This document shows positions 34,682-43,456 of a DNA stretch of 46,341 nt, one piece after another. The notes below the pieces were generated by a model. It had not been told where the DNA came from. It searched no databases and saw only the letters and a program-made list of their open reading frames with translations. Source of the stretch: Eubacterium sp. (lineage in GTDB: Bacteria > Bacillota > Clostridia > Lachnospirales > Lachnospiraceae); the NCBI GenBank assembly GCA_024698585.1, contig JAILRB010000041.1, forward strand, positions 1 to 46,341, in the 5' to 3' direction. The number at the start of each line of letters is the position of its first letter. The first letter of the stretch is position 1. Both the position numbers and the translations under genes were made by a program.

Positions 34682-35365
34682 ATGAAAGCTTTAGTTGTAG
34701 ATGATGAAAAATTAATTGTAAAGGGATTAAAGTTCAGCTTAGAACAGGAAGGATACGAAGTTGACTGCGCTTATGATGGCCAGGAAGCTGTGGATATGGC
34801 AAAGGAAAAAAATTATGATATCGTTCTATTGGATTTAATGCTTCCGGTATTTAATGGTTATGAAGTGTGCCAGCAGATTCGTGAATTCTCTGATATGCCG
34901 ATTATCATGCTTACAGCGAAAGGCGATGATATGGATAAAATTTTGGGATTGGAATATGGAGCAGATGATTACATCACGAAACCATTTAATATCCTGGAAG
35001 TTAAGGCACGTATTAAAGCGATTACCAGAAGAAATAAACGGAAAGGTACCGTAGTGACTGCGCCGAAGGTAATTACGGTCAGAGAATTAAAACTAGATGT
35101 GGAAGCGAAACGTCTTTACATTAAGGATGAGGAAGTTCGCCTGACAGTGAAGGAATTTGATATTTTGAAACTCTTGGCTGAAAATCCGGGAAAAATCTAC
35201 AGCAGAGAACAGCTTTTAACAATTATTTGGGGAAGCCGTTATCCGGGAGATGCCCGTACTGTTGATGTAAACGTAAGAAGATTGAGAGAAAAGATTGAAG
35301 AGAATCCTGCAAAACCGGAGTATGTACATACAAAATGGGGAATGGGTTATTATTTTCAGGGATAG
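34682..35365 (+). CDS. OmpR/PhoB family response regulator
   Basis: A 227-residue two-component regulator. The receiver domain (1-115) has the acidic pocket DDE at 7-9, phospho-acceptor Asp51 (VLLDLMLPV), Thr in MLTAK and Lys in ITKPF. A winged-helix DNA-binding domain (about 130-227) carries YSREQLL and the recognition helix DARTVDVNVRRLREKI. It starts 11 bp after comEA with GAAAGGAAAT before the ATG, and the sensor kinase follows 6 bp later. Confidence 0.95.
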   Translation: MKALVVDDEKLIVKGLKFSLEQEGYEVDCAYDGQEAVDMAKEKNYDIVLLDLMLPVFNGYEVCQQIREFSDMPIIMLTAKGDDMDKILGLEYGADDYITKPFNILEVKARIKAITRRNKRKGTVVTAPKVITVRELKLDVEAKRLYIKDEEVRLTVKEFDILKLLAENPGKIYSREQLLTIIWGSRYPGDARTVDVNVRRLREKIEENPAKPEYVHTKWGMGYYFQG

Positions 35366-35371
35366 GATAAA

Positions 35372-36853
35372 ATGAATAAGAATTTGATTGAAAAAATTCG
35401 CAGTGTACTAAAGAGCTTGAAATTTAGAGTTTTTGTGATTGTCGCATTGGCAATCATTTTGCCGACTCTGATTTCAAGCATATTTATTTATAACGTTGCG
35501 GTAAAAAATTATACAGAGAAAAAGATTGATAGTTTTAGTGGAGCGAATACGGTAATTCGAAATACCGTGGAGAACGGCCACTTTTTTGATGAAGTGGTAG
35601 AAGATGCAGAAACCACGAATAACTCTGTCTTGCAGAATAATGCGCAGGTGGAACATCTGGCGAAAGCGCATCAGTGTAGAATTCAGGTGATTAATTCCAA
35701 ACGTGTTATTTTATATGATAGTGGAAGTGATGCAGGAAAAAACAGTGTTGCAAGGGCAGTTCAAAAAGGAATGGCCGGAGAAAAACAGTTTGTGCAGAAA
35801 GAAGATGCTGTGGAATACGTAATTCCTGTTGTGATTTCTTCCGGAGGCAGCGAAACCGAATCGCAAATTGTTCTCGGGGTTATTTATACTAGATATTCCT
35901 TGAAGGATGTAGAAAATTATTCGTTGAATATGCGACGTTATGTCAATATGGCAAGCAGTCTTCTTGTAATATTCGGATTAATTTTGGCATGGGTGCTTAG
36001 TGTTGTATTTACGAATCCGATTCAGCGAATCGAAAAATCCATCACAGAAATTTCCCAGGCGAAAAACATTGATAAAGAGCCCGTAGAGGAAGAAAACGAT
36101 TATTCCGAAGTTATGGAAATCAGCCGTGACTTCAGGGCGTTGGTAAGCCGATTGACGACTCAGGTTCGCTCTCAGCAGGAATTTGTTTCCAACGTGTCCC
36201 ATGAATTAAAGACACCGATTACTTCCATGAAGATTTTGGCAGATTCACTGTTAGGACAGCAGGGACTGCCGGAAGAATTATATCAGGAATTCCTACAGGA
36301 TATTTCCAAGGAAATTGATCGAGAAAATAATATTATCACAGACCTTTTGGAATTGGTTCGAATGGAGAAGTCGTCTGCAGAGATTAACATCTCTTCGGTA
36401 AACATTAACGAAATCGTTGAGACGATTTTGAGAAGATTGAAACCGATTGCAGAAAGTAAAAATATTGAAGTGATTTTCGAATCCTTCCGACCGGTTATTG
36501 CCGATGTGGATGAAATAAAATTTGCCAGTGTGGTAAATAATCTTGTGGAAAATGCTATCAAGTATAACAACACGGACGGAACGGTTACCACTTCGTTAAA
36601 TTCCGATCATCAGTATTTCTATCTGAAGGTAACAGATACGGGAATTGGTATTTCGGAAGAAGCACAGGAACGAGTATTTGAAAGATTCTTCCGTGTGGAT
36701 AAGGCGAGAACGAGAGAGACCGGAGGTTCCGGACTGGGACTGGCAATTACAAAGGAAATTGTGGATAAACATCATGGGTCCATAAAGGTTCATAGTAAGG
36801 AAGGCGAGGGGACAACATTTACTGTTCGAATTCCACTCAAATATATTAGATAG
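35372..36853 (+). CDS. Membrane sensor histidine kinase
   Basis: A 493-residue kinase. Membrane helices at about 18-43 and 190-214 frame an extracellular sensor domain of roughly 145 residues. HAMP is at about 214-268, HisKA with phospho-acceptor His277 in FVSNVSHELKTP, and HATPase with N-box (NNLVENAIKYN), G1 (DTGIGI), F-box (FERFFRVD) and G2 (GGSGLGLAI). The layout matches PhoR/WalK-type kinases. Ligand unknown. It must signal to the adjacent regulator and is cotranscribed with a GerMN lipoprotein that could be its extracellular partner. Confidence 0.95.
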   Translation: MNKNLIEKIRSVLKSLKFRVFVIVALAIILPTLISSIFIYNVAVKNYTEKKIDSFSGANTVIRNTVENGHFFDEVVEDAETTNNSVLQNNAQVEHLAKAHQCRIQVINSKRVILYDSGSDAGKNSVARAVQKGMAGEKQFVQKEDAVEYVIPVVISSGGSETESQIVLGVIYTRYSLKDVENYSLNMRRYVNMASSLLVIFGLILAWVLSVVFTNPIQRIEKSITEISQAKNIDKEPVEEENDYSEVMEISRDFRALVSRLTTQVRSQQEFVSNVSHELKTPITSMKILADSLLGQQGLPEELYQEFLQDISKEIDRENNIITDLLELVRMEKSSAEINISSVNINEIVETILRRLKPIAESKNIEVIFESFRPVIADVDEIKFASVVNNLVENAIKYNNTDGTVTTSLNSDHQYFYLKVTDTGIGISEEAQERVFERFFRVDKARTRETGGSGLGLAITKEIVDKHHGSIKVHSKEGEGTTFTVRIPLKYIR

Positions 36854-36861
36854 GATGAATT

Positions 36862-37788
36862 ATGAAAAGAAGTACTAAGTATTTTGGCGTAATTGTGCTG
36901 GCGGTGATAATGCTGGTCTCTCTCTGTGCTTGTGTGGAAAGAAAGGATGAGACAATCGAGTACAGCTATTATGTATACTGCCTTGATCAGGAGCAGGAAG
37001 GACTGACTTCCGTTGGGTACCAGGGGGAAGAAACCGATGGCATGGAAATGGCACGTCACTTCTTGAGTGAATTGCAAAAGGAACGAAAAGAAGAATCCCT
37101 GGTAAATCCCATTCCAAACAATGTTTCCATTAATGGTTTTAATATTATTGAAAAGGTACTGACCGTGGATTTTTCGGAGAGTTATTACTATCAGACTCCG
37201 GAAAGAGAATTGCTTAGCAGGGCTGCGATTGTATTGACGTTAAGTCAGATTGATGGAGTACGGTATGTGAGTTTTACCGTGAATGGAAATCCATTGACAA
37301 TTGATGGAGAAATTGTGGAAGCCATGGATGCATCCAGTTTTTCATCCGATTTAAGTGGAGATGATTCTGTTAAGAGCAGCGATAGCTTTATCCTTTATTT
37401 TGCCAATGAAGATGGTAGTGCCTTGAAAAAATATAAAATTCAGCACGGGGATTATTCCGGCATGTCAAAGGAAGAATATGTTGTAAGAAAACTGATTTCC
37501 GGACCGACAAAGGATGGATATACACCGACGCTGCCGGAAAAGGTGCAGCTGAATAATGTTACCACAGTAGATAATATCTGCTATGTTGATTTCGGTGAGG
37601 ATTTCCTTACAAAGCAGAGTGTGGTTTCGAATAAATTAGTGATTTATTCGATTGTGAATTCACTATTGGAGCTAACAGATGTTCAGAAAGTTCAGATGAC
37701 GGTAAACGGAAAATCAGATATTTTCTATCATGAGGATATCAGTTTGAAGAAACCAATGGAACGGAATCTGGATTTAATTGAAGATTAG
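36862..37788 (+). CDS. GerMN domain lipoprotein
   Basis: A 308-residue lipoprotein. The signal peptide ends in LCAC, with Cys24 lipidated. Two GerMN domains are visible. The first is at about 35-150 (HFLSELQKERKEE, then VDFSESYYYQTPERELLSRAAIVLTL) and the second at about 165-300 (YFANEDGSALKKYKI, then YVDFGEDFLTKQ). GerMN modules occur in the germination protein GerM and in LpqB-like proteins linked to two-component systems. Its place after a sensor kinase suggests a signalling accessory role outside the membrane; a germination role is also possible. Confidence 0.85.
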   Translation: MKRSTKYFGVIVLAVIMLVSLCACVERKDETIEYSYYVYCLDQEQEGLTSVGYQGEETDGMEMARHFLSELQKERKEESLVNPIPNNVSINGFNIIEKVLTVDFSESYYYQTPERELLSRAAIVLTLSQIDGVRYVSFTVNGNPLTIDGEIVEAMDASSFSSDLSGDDSVKSSDSFILYFANEDGSALKKYKIQHGDYSGMSKEEYVVRKLISGPTKDGYTPTLPEKVQLNNVTTVDNICYVDFGEDFLTKQSVVSNKLVIYSIVNSLLELTDVQKVQMTVNGKSDIFYHEDISLKKPMERNLDLIED

Positions 37789-40207
37789 GAGGAAAAAAAC
37801 TATTAAACGACCAATCTTTATAGGAGTGTTGGTCATTATACTTGGAGAGATTATAGCGTTTATAACCAGTGGCTGGTTGTGGACCATAGGAGTGGCGCTT
37901 TTACTAACGCTTACAAAAATCATCACGAAAAAGCAGGGACGTTTTTTTGTGATGATTTTTTTGTGTTGTTGCATTGGCTTTATCAACATGGATCGAAGCA
38001 TTTTGCAGAAGAAAAACGTAGAACAATATTGTGAGGATTATGCGGGGCAAAACAGTTCGGTTCAGGGAACAGTGAAAAAAATTACGGAAACAGCGTATGG
38101 ATACAATGTGATTTTATCGGAAGTGAAGGTCGGGAGTGTTTTCGCAGACCGGTTTCTGGTTTTTCAGAAGGAAGAACCAAAGGTTTCCATGGGGCAACGG
38201 GTTCTGGCAACAGGAACCGTGGAATTGATTTCGCCAGCTAGAAATTTTGGAAACTTTGATGGAAAGGAATATTATTGTTCTCTAGAAATCTATGGAAAAT
38301 TGAATGCATCTTCCTTGATGGGAAGGGGAAGTGGGGATGTGATAAGGGAAACAATCCGGAAACGGAAAGATGAATTTCGCAAGGTGTTAAGAAAAATCTG
38401 TCCGGATTGTGAATGGTTGTATAAGGGTAAGGCGAAAATCTATGACGCTATGCTTTTAGGTGAAAAATCGGAACTGAGTGAAACAGTGAAAACACTGTAT
38501 TCCTCTTCGGGAATTGCCCATATCCTGGCAATCAGTTCCCTTCATATCAGCCTTGTAGGAATGTTGCTCTATCGGTTGCTTCGCCGAAGGTTTCGGTTTG
38601 GTATTTCTTCTTCAGTTTCGATAGTTATTGTGGTAGCCTTTGGACTGCTTTCAGGAATGAGTATTTCTGCAATCCGAGCAATCATTATGTTTGGTCTGAA
38701 GTTGCTAGGGGATGTGCTGGGACGGAAATATGATGTGTTAACGGCTATCAGCCTTAGTGCCTGGTTGTTGCTTTTAGAGAATCCATTTCTTATTTTTCAT
38801 TCTGGATTTCAGATGTCCTTTATTGCAATTATTGGAATTGTACCGGTATGGAATCTGTTGCAGTCCTGCTGGGAGATAAAACAGAAGTGGCTTAAGACGC
38901 TTGTCGGAGCAATAAATATTCATATTATGATGGTACCGTTGATTGCATATTACTATTGTGAAATTCCAACTTACTCGGTTCTTTTAAATCTGATTATTGT
39001 GCCGCTGATGGGAGTGGTGATTGCATCGGGGATATCCGGGATTCTTTTGGGGAGCGTAATTTCATACCTCGGAAAGCTTGCAATTACTCCCGGATGTATT
39101 TGTTTGAGTCTGTTCTCAAAATTATGTGAGGGGGTAGTTTATCTGCCGAAGTCAATCATCATTGTGGGACGACCGGAACAATGGAAGATTTGGCTATATT
39201 ATTTGTGTTATGTAGGTGGAATATTTCTAATCAAAATACATATGGAACGTCGGCGCAAACAATGGGATGAACAAAAGAAGATTGTCACAAAGGAAGGAAA
39301 GGATTTGCTTCGTGAGCTGGAAGAGGAGCAAAAGGAGAAGTACTGGTACAGACGATGGAAGGTTGTGGTGGTTGTCGTTATGATGGTTACTCAGTACCTT
39401 ATTTATTGGAAAGGTTCTGCGGGTTTTTATATGACTTTTTTAGATGTGGGTCAGGGAGACGGAATTTTCATCCATACAGATTCGGATGTCAATATTCTGA
39501 TGGATGGCGGAAGTACTTCTGTGGAAGAAGTCGGAAAGCGAAGAATTACCCCGTTTTTGAAGGCAAAGGGAATTCGAGAAATTGATTATGCGGTGATAAG
39601 TCATAGCGATTTAGATCATATTAACGGATTGATGGAATTATTGGAAGCATCGGATAAAAACGGAGTTCGGGTAAATTGCTTGGTCTTGCCGTGTTTGAAA
39701 AATCCTGATGAAGCATATGAAAAGTTAGAACTGCTTGCAAGAATGCGCCAAGTAGGGGTAAAGTACATTAGACAGGGCGAAAAATGGACAGTGGGAGATT
39801 TTACCCTTCAGTGTGTTTATCCGAAGGGGACGGAAATGCTTGATGATAAAAATGATTTATCCACAGTCTTAAGTATTACCTATCAGAAATTTTCTGCGTT
39901 ACTGACGGGAGACATTTCTTCAGAAGTGGAGCGACAATTAGAGCTTCCGCTGCAGAAATATACCATATTAAAAGTGGCACATCACGGTTCTGTATATTCC
40001 TCCTGTCAGGAATTTCTGGAAAACGTCAAGCCGTTGATTTCAGTGATTTCCGTGGGAGAGCAAAACTTATATGGACATCCTTCGCCCAAATCACTAGAAC
40101 GATTGAGAAAAAGCGGAACAAAAATATACAGGACAGATGAGAGTGGAGCCGTTACGGTGGAGTGCGATGGACAGGAATTAGAAATCGAAACCCATTTGAA
40201 AAAATAA
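37778..40207 (+). CDS. comEC: ComEC/Rec2 family DNA-uptake channel with metallo-beta-lactamase domain
   Basis: A protein of up to 809 residues. An N-terminal membrane region and DUF4131/OB-like domain (about 1-200) lead to the competence membrane core (about 210-480, with SSLHISLVGMLLYRLLRR). The C-terminal metallo-beta-lactamase domain (about 545-800) has LDVGQGDG, HSDLDH (H-x-D-x-D-H) and KVAHHGS. It transports single-stranded DNA inward and may degrade the other strand. The start is unclear. TTG 37778 overlaps the GerMN gene by 11 bp with a weak site, whereas a perfect AGGAGG at 37787-37792 points to codon ATT 37802. The bulk call is secure. Confidence 0.93.
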   Translation: MKIRRKKTIKRPIFIGVLVIILGEIIAFITSGWLWTIGVALLLTLTKIITKKQGRFFVMIFLCCCIGFINMDRSILQKKNVEQYCEDYAGQNSSVQGTVKKITETAYGYNVILSEVKVGSVFADRFLVFQKEEPKVSMGQRVLATGTVELISPARNFGNFDGKEYYCSLEIYGKLNASSLMGRGSGDVIRETIRKRKDEFRKVLRKICPDCEWLYKGKAKIYDAMLLGEKSELSETVKTLYSSSGIAHILAISSLHISLVGMLLYRLLRRRFRFGISSSVSIVIVVAFGLLSGMSISAIRAIIMFGLKLLGDVLGRKYDVLTAISLSAWLLLLENPFLIFHSGFQMSFIAIIGIVPVWNLLQSCWEIKQKWLKTLVGAINIHIMMVPLIAYYYCEIPTYSVLLNLIIVPLMGVVIASGISGILLGSVISYLGKLAITPGCICLSLFSKLCEGVVYLPKSIIIVGRPEQWKIWLYYLCYVGGIFLIKIHMERRRKQWDEQKKIVTKEGKDLLRELEEEQKEKYWYRRWKVVVVVVMMVTQYLIYWKGSAGFYMTFLDVGQGDGIFIHTDSDVNILMDGGSTSVEEVGKRRITPFLKAKGIREIDYAVISHSDLDHINGLMELLEASDKNGVRVNCLVLPCLKNPDEAYEKLELLARMRQVGVKYIRQGEKWTVGDFTLQCVYPKGTEMLDDKNDLSTVLSITYQKFSALLTGDISSEVERQLELPLQKYTILKVAHHGSVYSSCQEFLENVKPLISVISVGEQNLYGHPSPKSLERLRKSGTKIYRTDESGAVTVECDGQELEIETHLKK

Positions 40208-40255
40208 CAAATTATGCTAAGATACATTAAGATGTTGGAATAAAAGGAGAAGACT

Positions 40256-41236
40256 TTGAAAACTTTATCAGAAGATATTAAAAGTGGAAATTTTAAGAAC
40301 GCATACTTGATTTGTGGAGAGGAAGAGTATCTGAAACTGAATTATAAAAGACAGATGATTCAGGCGATTGCCGGTACAGACACTATGAATCTTGCGATGT
40401 ATGAAGGCAAAGGTATTGATATCAATGAGGTGATTGACAGTGCAGATACAGCCCCTTTCTTTGCAGAACATAAATTGATCGTGATTGAAAATTCCGGATT
40501 GTTTAAAAGCGGTGGTGAAGAATTGGCAGAATATATGAAGCAGATTCCGGAAACTACGATTTTTCTCTTTGTGGAACAGGATGTGGATAAGAGAAGTAAA
40601 ATGTATAAGGCTGTGAAAAATGCAGGGTATATCTGTGAAATAGGAAGACAGACAGAAGCCACACTGGCTCAGTGGGCGGCAGGACTGTTTGCAGCAGACC
40701 AGAAACGAATCACAAAATCCACCATGTCCTATCTGATTGCCAATGTAGGAACGGACATGGAAGTTCTTTCCAGGGAAATTGATAAACTGATTAGTTATGC
40801 ATGGGATCGAAACACCATCACTGTGGAAGATATCGATGCTGTCTGTATTAAGCAGATTACTGTTCGAATCTTTGATATGATTGATGCAATATCGGTGAAG
40901 AATCAGAAGAAAACCTTGGACAGTTATTATGAATTAATTGCAGAAAAAGAGCCGCCTATGCGAATCCTTTTTATGATTGGAAGACAATTTAACCTGATGC
41001 TTCAGGCAAAGGACTTATCAGCCAGAGGAATGAGCAGGGGAGAAATTGCAAAGGCAATGGGGGTTCAGGATTTCATTGCAGGAAAGTGTATGAATCAGAG
41101 CCGGAACTTTTCGGGACGGGAATTGAAGATGGCACTGGCGGAAAGTGTAAAAACAGATGAAATGATTAAAAGTGGTGGCATCGATGAGAAAATCGGTGTG
41201 GAAATGCTATTGGTAAAATATAGTCAAAAAGGATAA
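40256..41236 (+). CDS. holA: DNA polymerase III delta subunit
   Basis: A 326-residue clamp-loader subunit that opens the sliding clamp. The N-terminal domain has the DnaA/YqeN-like block NAYLICGEEEYLKLNYK, and the collar domain lies near 200-326. It begins with TTG at 40256, supported by AAAGGAGA five bases upstream. comEC followed by holA and then rpsT is conserved Firmicutes order; here holA is followed by an inserted islet before rpsT. Confidence 0.93.
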   Translation: MKTLSEDIKSGNFKNAYLICGEEEYLKLNYKRQMIQAIAGTDTMNLAMYEGKGIDINEVIDSADTAPFFAEHKLIVIENSGLFKSGGEELAEYMKQIPETTIFLFVEQDVDKRSKMYKAVKNAGYICEIGRQTEATLAQWAAGLFAADQKRITKSTMSYLIANVGTDMEVLSREIDKLISYAWDRNTITVEDIDAVCIKQITVRIFDMIDAISVKNQKKTLDSYYELIAEKEPPMRILFMIGRQFNLMLQAKDLSARGMSRGEIAKAMGVQDFIAGKCMNQSRNFSGRELKMALAESVKTDEMIKSGGIDEKIGVEMLLVKYSQKG

Positions 41237-41262
41237 AATATATTAAACAGAAAAAATATTGA

Positions 41263-41463
41263 AAGAAACATATAGAGTATTTTATTCAACAGTTCTATTT
41301 TGATATTCAAAGTGGAGAAACACCAAAAGTTTTGGATTTCTTAAATAAGATGGTAGAAAGAGTTCCGTTTTATTTATTAGAGTGCGATATTTCTGAGGAA
41401 GCTGCAAGATGTAGCTTTGAAGCAATGACTGGAAAAGAATGGAGGAAACGGAATGAATATTAA
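41263..41463 (+). pseudogene. C-terminal remnant of an HprK/PEPCK-like kinase gene
   Basis: An open frame of 66 codons without a usable start: a stop lies at 41260-41262, and the first ATG is internal at 41350. The translation from EYFIQQFYFD through VPFYLLECDISEEAA to FEAMTGKEW reads like the C-terminal tail of the HPr-kinase/PEP-carboxykinase-like proteins that commonly precede PqqD genes in RiPP-type clusters. Its stop overlaps the PqqD gene start by 11 bases, as in an intact operon. The 5' part, including the ATP-binding P-loop, is missing, probably lost by deletion up to the holA stop. Family assignment is by eye only. Confidence 0.5.
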
Positions 41464-41719
41464 AGAAGGATTTTTAATTCGTGAAGTAGCAGGACAGGCT
41501 GTAATTATTCCAGATGGAGAAAAAAACGTAGAGTTTACCGGAATGATTAAACTGAATGAAACAGGAAAATTAATCTGGGAAGCTCTCGCAAATGGAGATT
41601 CCCAGGAGGCGATTGCTACAAAGATTGCAGACGAATATGGAATAACCAAGGATAAAGCTTTAGGAGATGTTCAGTCCTTTGTTATGAAAATGAAGGAAGA
41701 AGGTTTTATAGAAGAATGA
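41453..41719 (+). CDS. PqqD family peptide chaperone-like protein
   Basis: An 88-residue protein with the PqqD winged-helix-like fold: a two-strand start (FLIREVAGQAVIIPDG), then LNETGKLIWEALANG and a C-terminal helix ending in FVMKMKEEGFIEE. PqqD/RRE-type proteins hold the leader of a ribosomally made peptide and present it to modifying enzymes. GGAGG precedes the ATG, and the stop overlaps the next start (ATGA), so it is translationally coupled to the peptidase gene. No precursor peptide gene was recognised nearby. Confidence 0.85.
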   Translation: MNIKEGFLIREVAGQAVIIPDGEKNVEFTGMIKLNETGKLIWEALANGDSQEAIATKIADEYGITKDKALGDVQSFVMKMKEEGFIEE

Positions 41720-42147
41720 ATCAACCGGTAGACATAGAAGAATTTATAAAACAGAATGGTTTTTTTATGAATACGATTGTGGGAAGCAGTATGTATCCCA
41801 TGCTTCGGTCGAAACGAGACGCCGTTTTAATTCGTCCGTATGAGGGTCGATTGAAGAAATATGATGTTCCTCTTTATAAAGTGGGAGAGGAATATGTTTT
41901 GCATCGAATTATAAAGGTACTACCGGACTCCTATATTATTCGAGGGGATAATCGGATGGATAAAGAGTATGGAATTACAGATCAGGATATCTTAGGGGTG
42001 TTGACGTCCTTTTATCGACAAGAAAAACAGATCGGTGTTAAAGATTGGCGATATCAGATTTATGTACGAGTATGGCATCATGGTTTTCCGTTGAGGCTTT
42101 TGTATAAAAAGTGTAGAAGTGTTGCAGTAAAAAGAAGATTGAAATAA
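41716..42147 (+). CDS. S24/S26 family serine peptidase, SipW-like, without membrane anchor
   Basis: A 143-residue protein. IVGSSMYPML carries the probable nucleophile Ser25 (S-M-x-P). LHRII gives His63 in place of the usual general-base Lys, as in SipW/Sec11-type (Ser-His) signal peptidases. RGDN (76-79) is the conserved third box. No N-terminal or C-terminal membrane segment is visible, unlike signal peptidases, so it probably acts in the cytosol or as part of a complex. It overlaps the PqqD gene by 4 bases. A leader-peptide-cleaving role is inference. Confidence 0.8.
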   Translation: MNQPVDIEEFIKQNGFFMNTIVGSSMYPMLRSKRDAVLIRPYEGRLKKYDVPLYKVGEEYVLHRIIKVLPDSYIIRGDNRMDKEYGITDQDILGVLTSFYRQEKQIGVKDWRYQIYVRVWHHGFPLRLLYKKCRSVAVKRRLK

Positions 42148-42166
42148 CCGGACAAGAGGAATTGTT

Positions 42167-43420
42167 ATGGGGCAGGGGAATTGTGAAGTGAATGCAGAGT
42201 CAAAATTGAATATGGACAGAGAAACGATGGAAGCTTGCAAGTATATGCTTCACTTGATGAAATGTGCATTGAATGAAATGCCGGGAGAACTGAAACCGGA
42301 GCAATGCAGTTGGAAAAAAGTTTACGGCTTGATTTCAAAAAATAACGTTCAAGGACTGACCTATTATGCAGTACAATCGCTTACTGATGACATGCCGGAA
42401 CAGTTGGCAAAGATGTGGAAAACTTATCGGGATACTGTCATTTATAAGAAACTGATGATGGAAGAAGAACGAAATGCGATCCTTTCGGATTTGTGCTGGG
42501 AGAAAATTTCATTTCTGCTATTAAAAGGATGCAATATTGAAAAATATTATCCGAAGCCGGGAATGAGGGATATGGCAGACAATGATATTTTGTATGGCCG
42601 TGTGGAACAGGATGAAGATGGAATATATCACATTATTGGTAAAACGGAGGAAGAACGGGAACAGACGATTCGGGCAACCCAGAAAGTCTTACTTGATTAC
42701 ATGAAGAAAAGAGGGTATGAGACCTCGGGATTTTATGAGAAAGATGATGTTTGTAATAAAGGAGAATTCTACAGTTTTGAGATGCATCGAGATTTGATGG
42801 ATCCCGGAACGGAGTTATTAAAGTATTACAAAAATCCGTGGAAGAATGCCATTAAGAATGATGACTCAAACTATGAATATCATTTTTCGCCGGAGGATGA
42901 ATATCTTTTTTATATTGCGCATGAGTATAAGCATTATTCTTCCAGGGGATGTGGTGTCAGAAATCTGGCGGATTTTTATGTATTCCTACGGGAAGAAGAA
43001 AAGTCGTTGGATTGGGAATACATTAAAAAAGAACTGGAGATGATGAACTTAAGTGAATTTGAAGCGCAAATGAGAAGATTGGCGTTTGATGCCTTAAGTC
43101 CGAAGGGAGTTTTGGACGAGCAGGAGGAACAGACTCTTTACAATATGTGCCTAGATGGAACTTTCGGTCATTTTCGGACATCCTTGCAACGTCGAGTGAA
43201 AAATTATGAAAAAGAGGGAGAAGGGGTCAAGAAAGCGAAACGAAGATATTACTTTTATCGATTTTTCCCACCGGATGATTTTTATGAGAAACGATATCCG
43301 TTCTTTTATCGTCATAGACCATTGCGTCCATTGTTAACAGTTTATCGGACCGTAAAAGGATTGTTATTTCATAGAAAACATTTGAAAAAAGAAATGAAAG
43401 ATGTTTTAGATACAAAATAA
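42167..43420 (+). CDS. Nucleotidyltransferase family protein (PF14907 type)
   Basis: A 417-residue protein of the uncharacterised nucleotidyltransferase family. Its signature LLLKGCNIEKYYPKPGMRDMADNDILY (start about residue 116; key residues Lys, Arg and Asp-x-Asp) resembles the family pattern LLKG...R...D.D, with Asn in place of one expected acidic-spaced residue. The later IAHEYKHYSSRGCGVRNLADFYVF block is also conserved. The C-terminus is strongly basic. Members occur in lasso-peptide and other RiPP clusters and near polysaccharide loci; the reaction is not known to me. It starts 19 bp after the peptidase gene with AAGAGGA upstream and ends the islet. Confidence 0.82.
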   Translation: MGQGNCEVNAESKLNMDRETMEACKYMLHLMKCALNEMPGELKPEQCSWKKVYGLISKNNVQGLTYYAVQSLTDDMPEQLAKMWKTYRDTVIYKKLMMEEERNAILSDLCWEKISFLLLKGCNIEKYYPKPGMRDMADNDILYGRVEQDEDGIYHIIGKTEEEREQTIRATQKVLLDYMKKRGYETSGFYEKDDVCNKGEFYSFEMHRDLMDPGTELLKYYKNPWKNAIKNDDSNYEYHFSPEDEYLFYIAHEYKHYSSRGCGVRNLADFYVFLREEEKSLDWEYIKKELEMMNLSEFEAQMRRLAFDALSPKGVLDEQEEQTLYNMCLDGTFGHFRTSLQRRVKNYEKEGEGVKKAKRRYYFYRFFPPDDFYEKRYPFFYRHRPLRPLLTVYRTVKGLLFHRKHLKKEMKDVLDTK

Positions 43421-43446
43421 ACCACGCAGATGCGTGGTTTATTTTT
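43417..43446. terminator. Bidirectional terminator between the islet and rpsT
   Basis: Perfect 12-bp arms ATAAACCACGCA / TGCGTGGTTTAT around GA, followed by a T-run; it overlaps the stop of the nucleotidyltransferase gene and lies between convergent genes. Confidence 0.88.
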
Positions 43447-43456
43447 GTGCTTAAAA

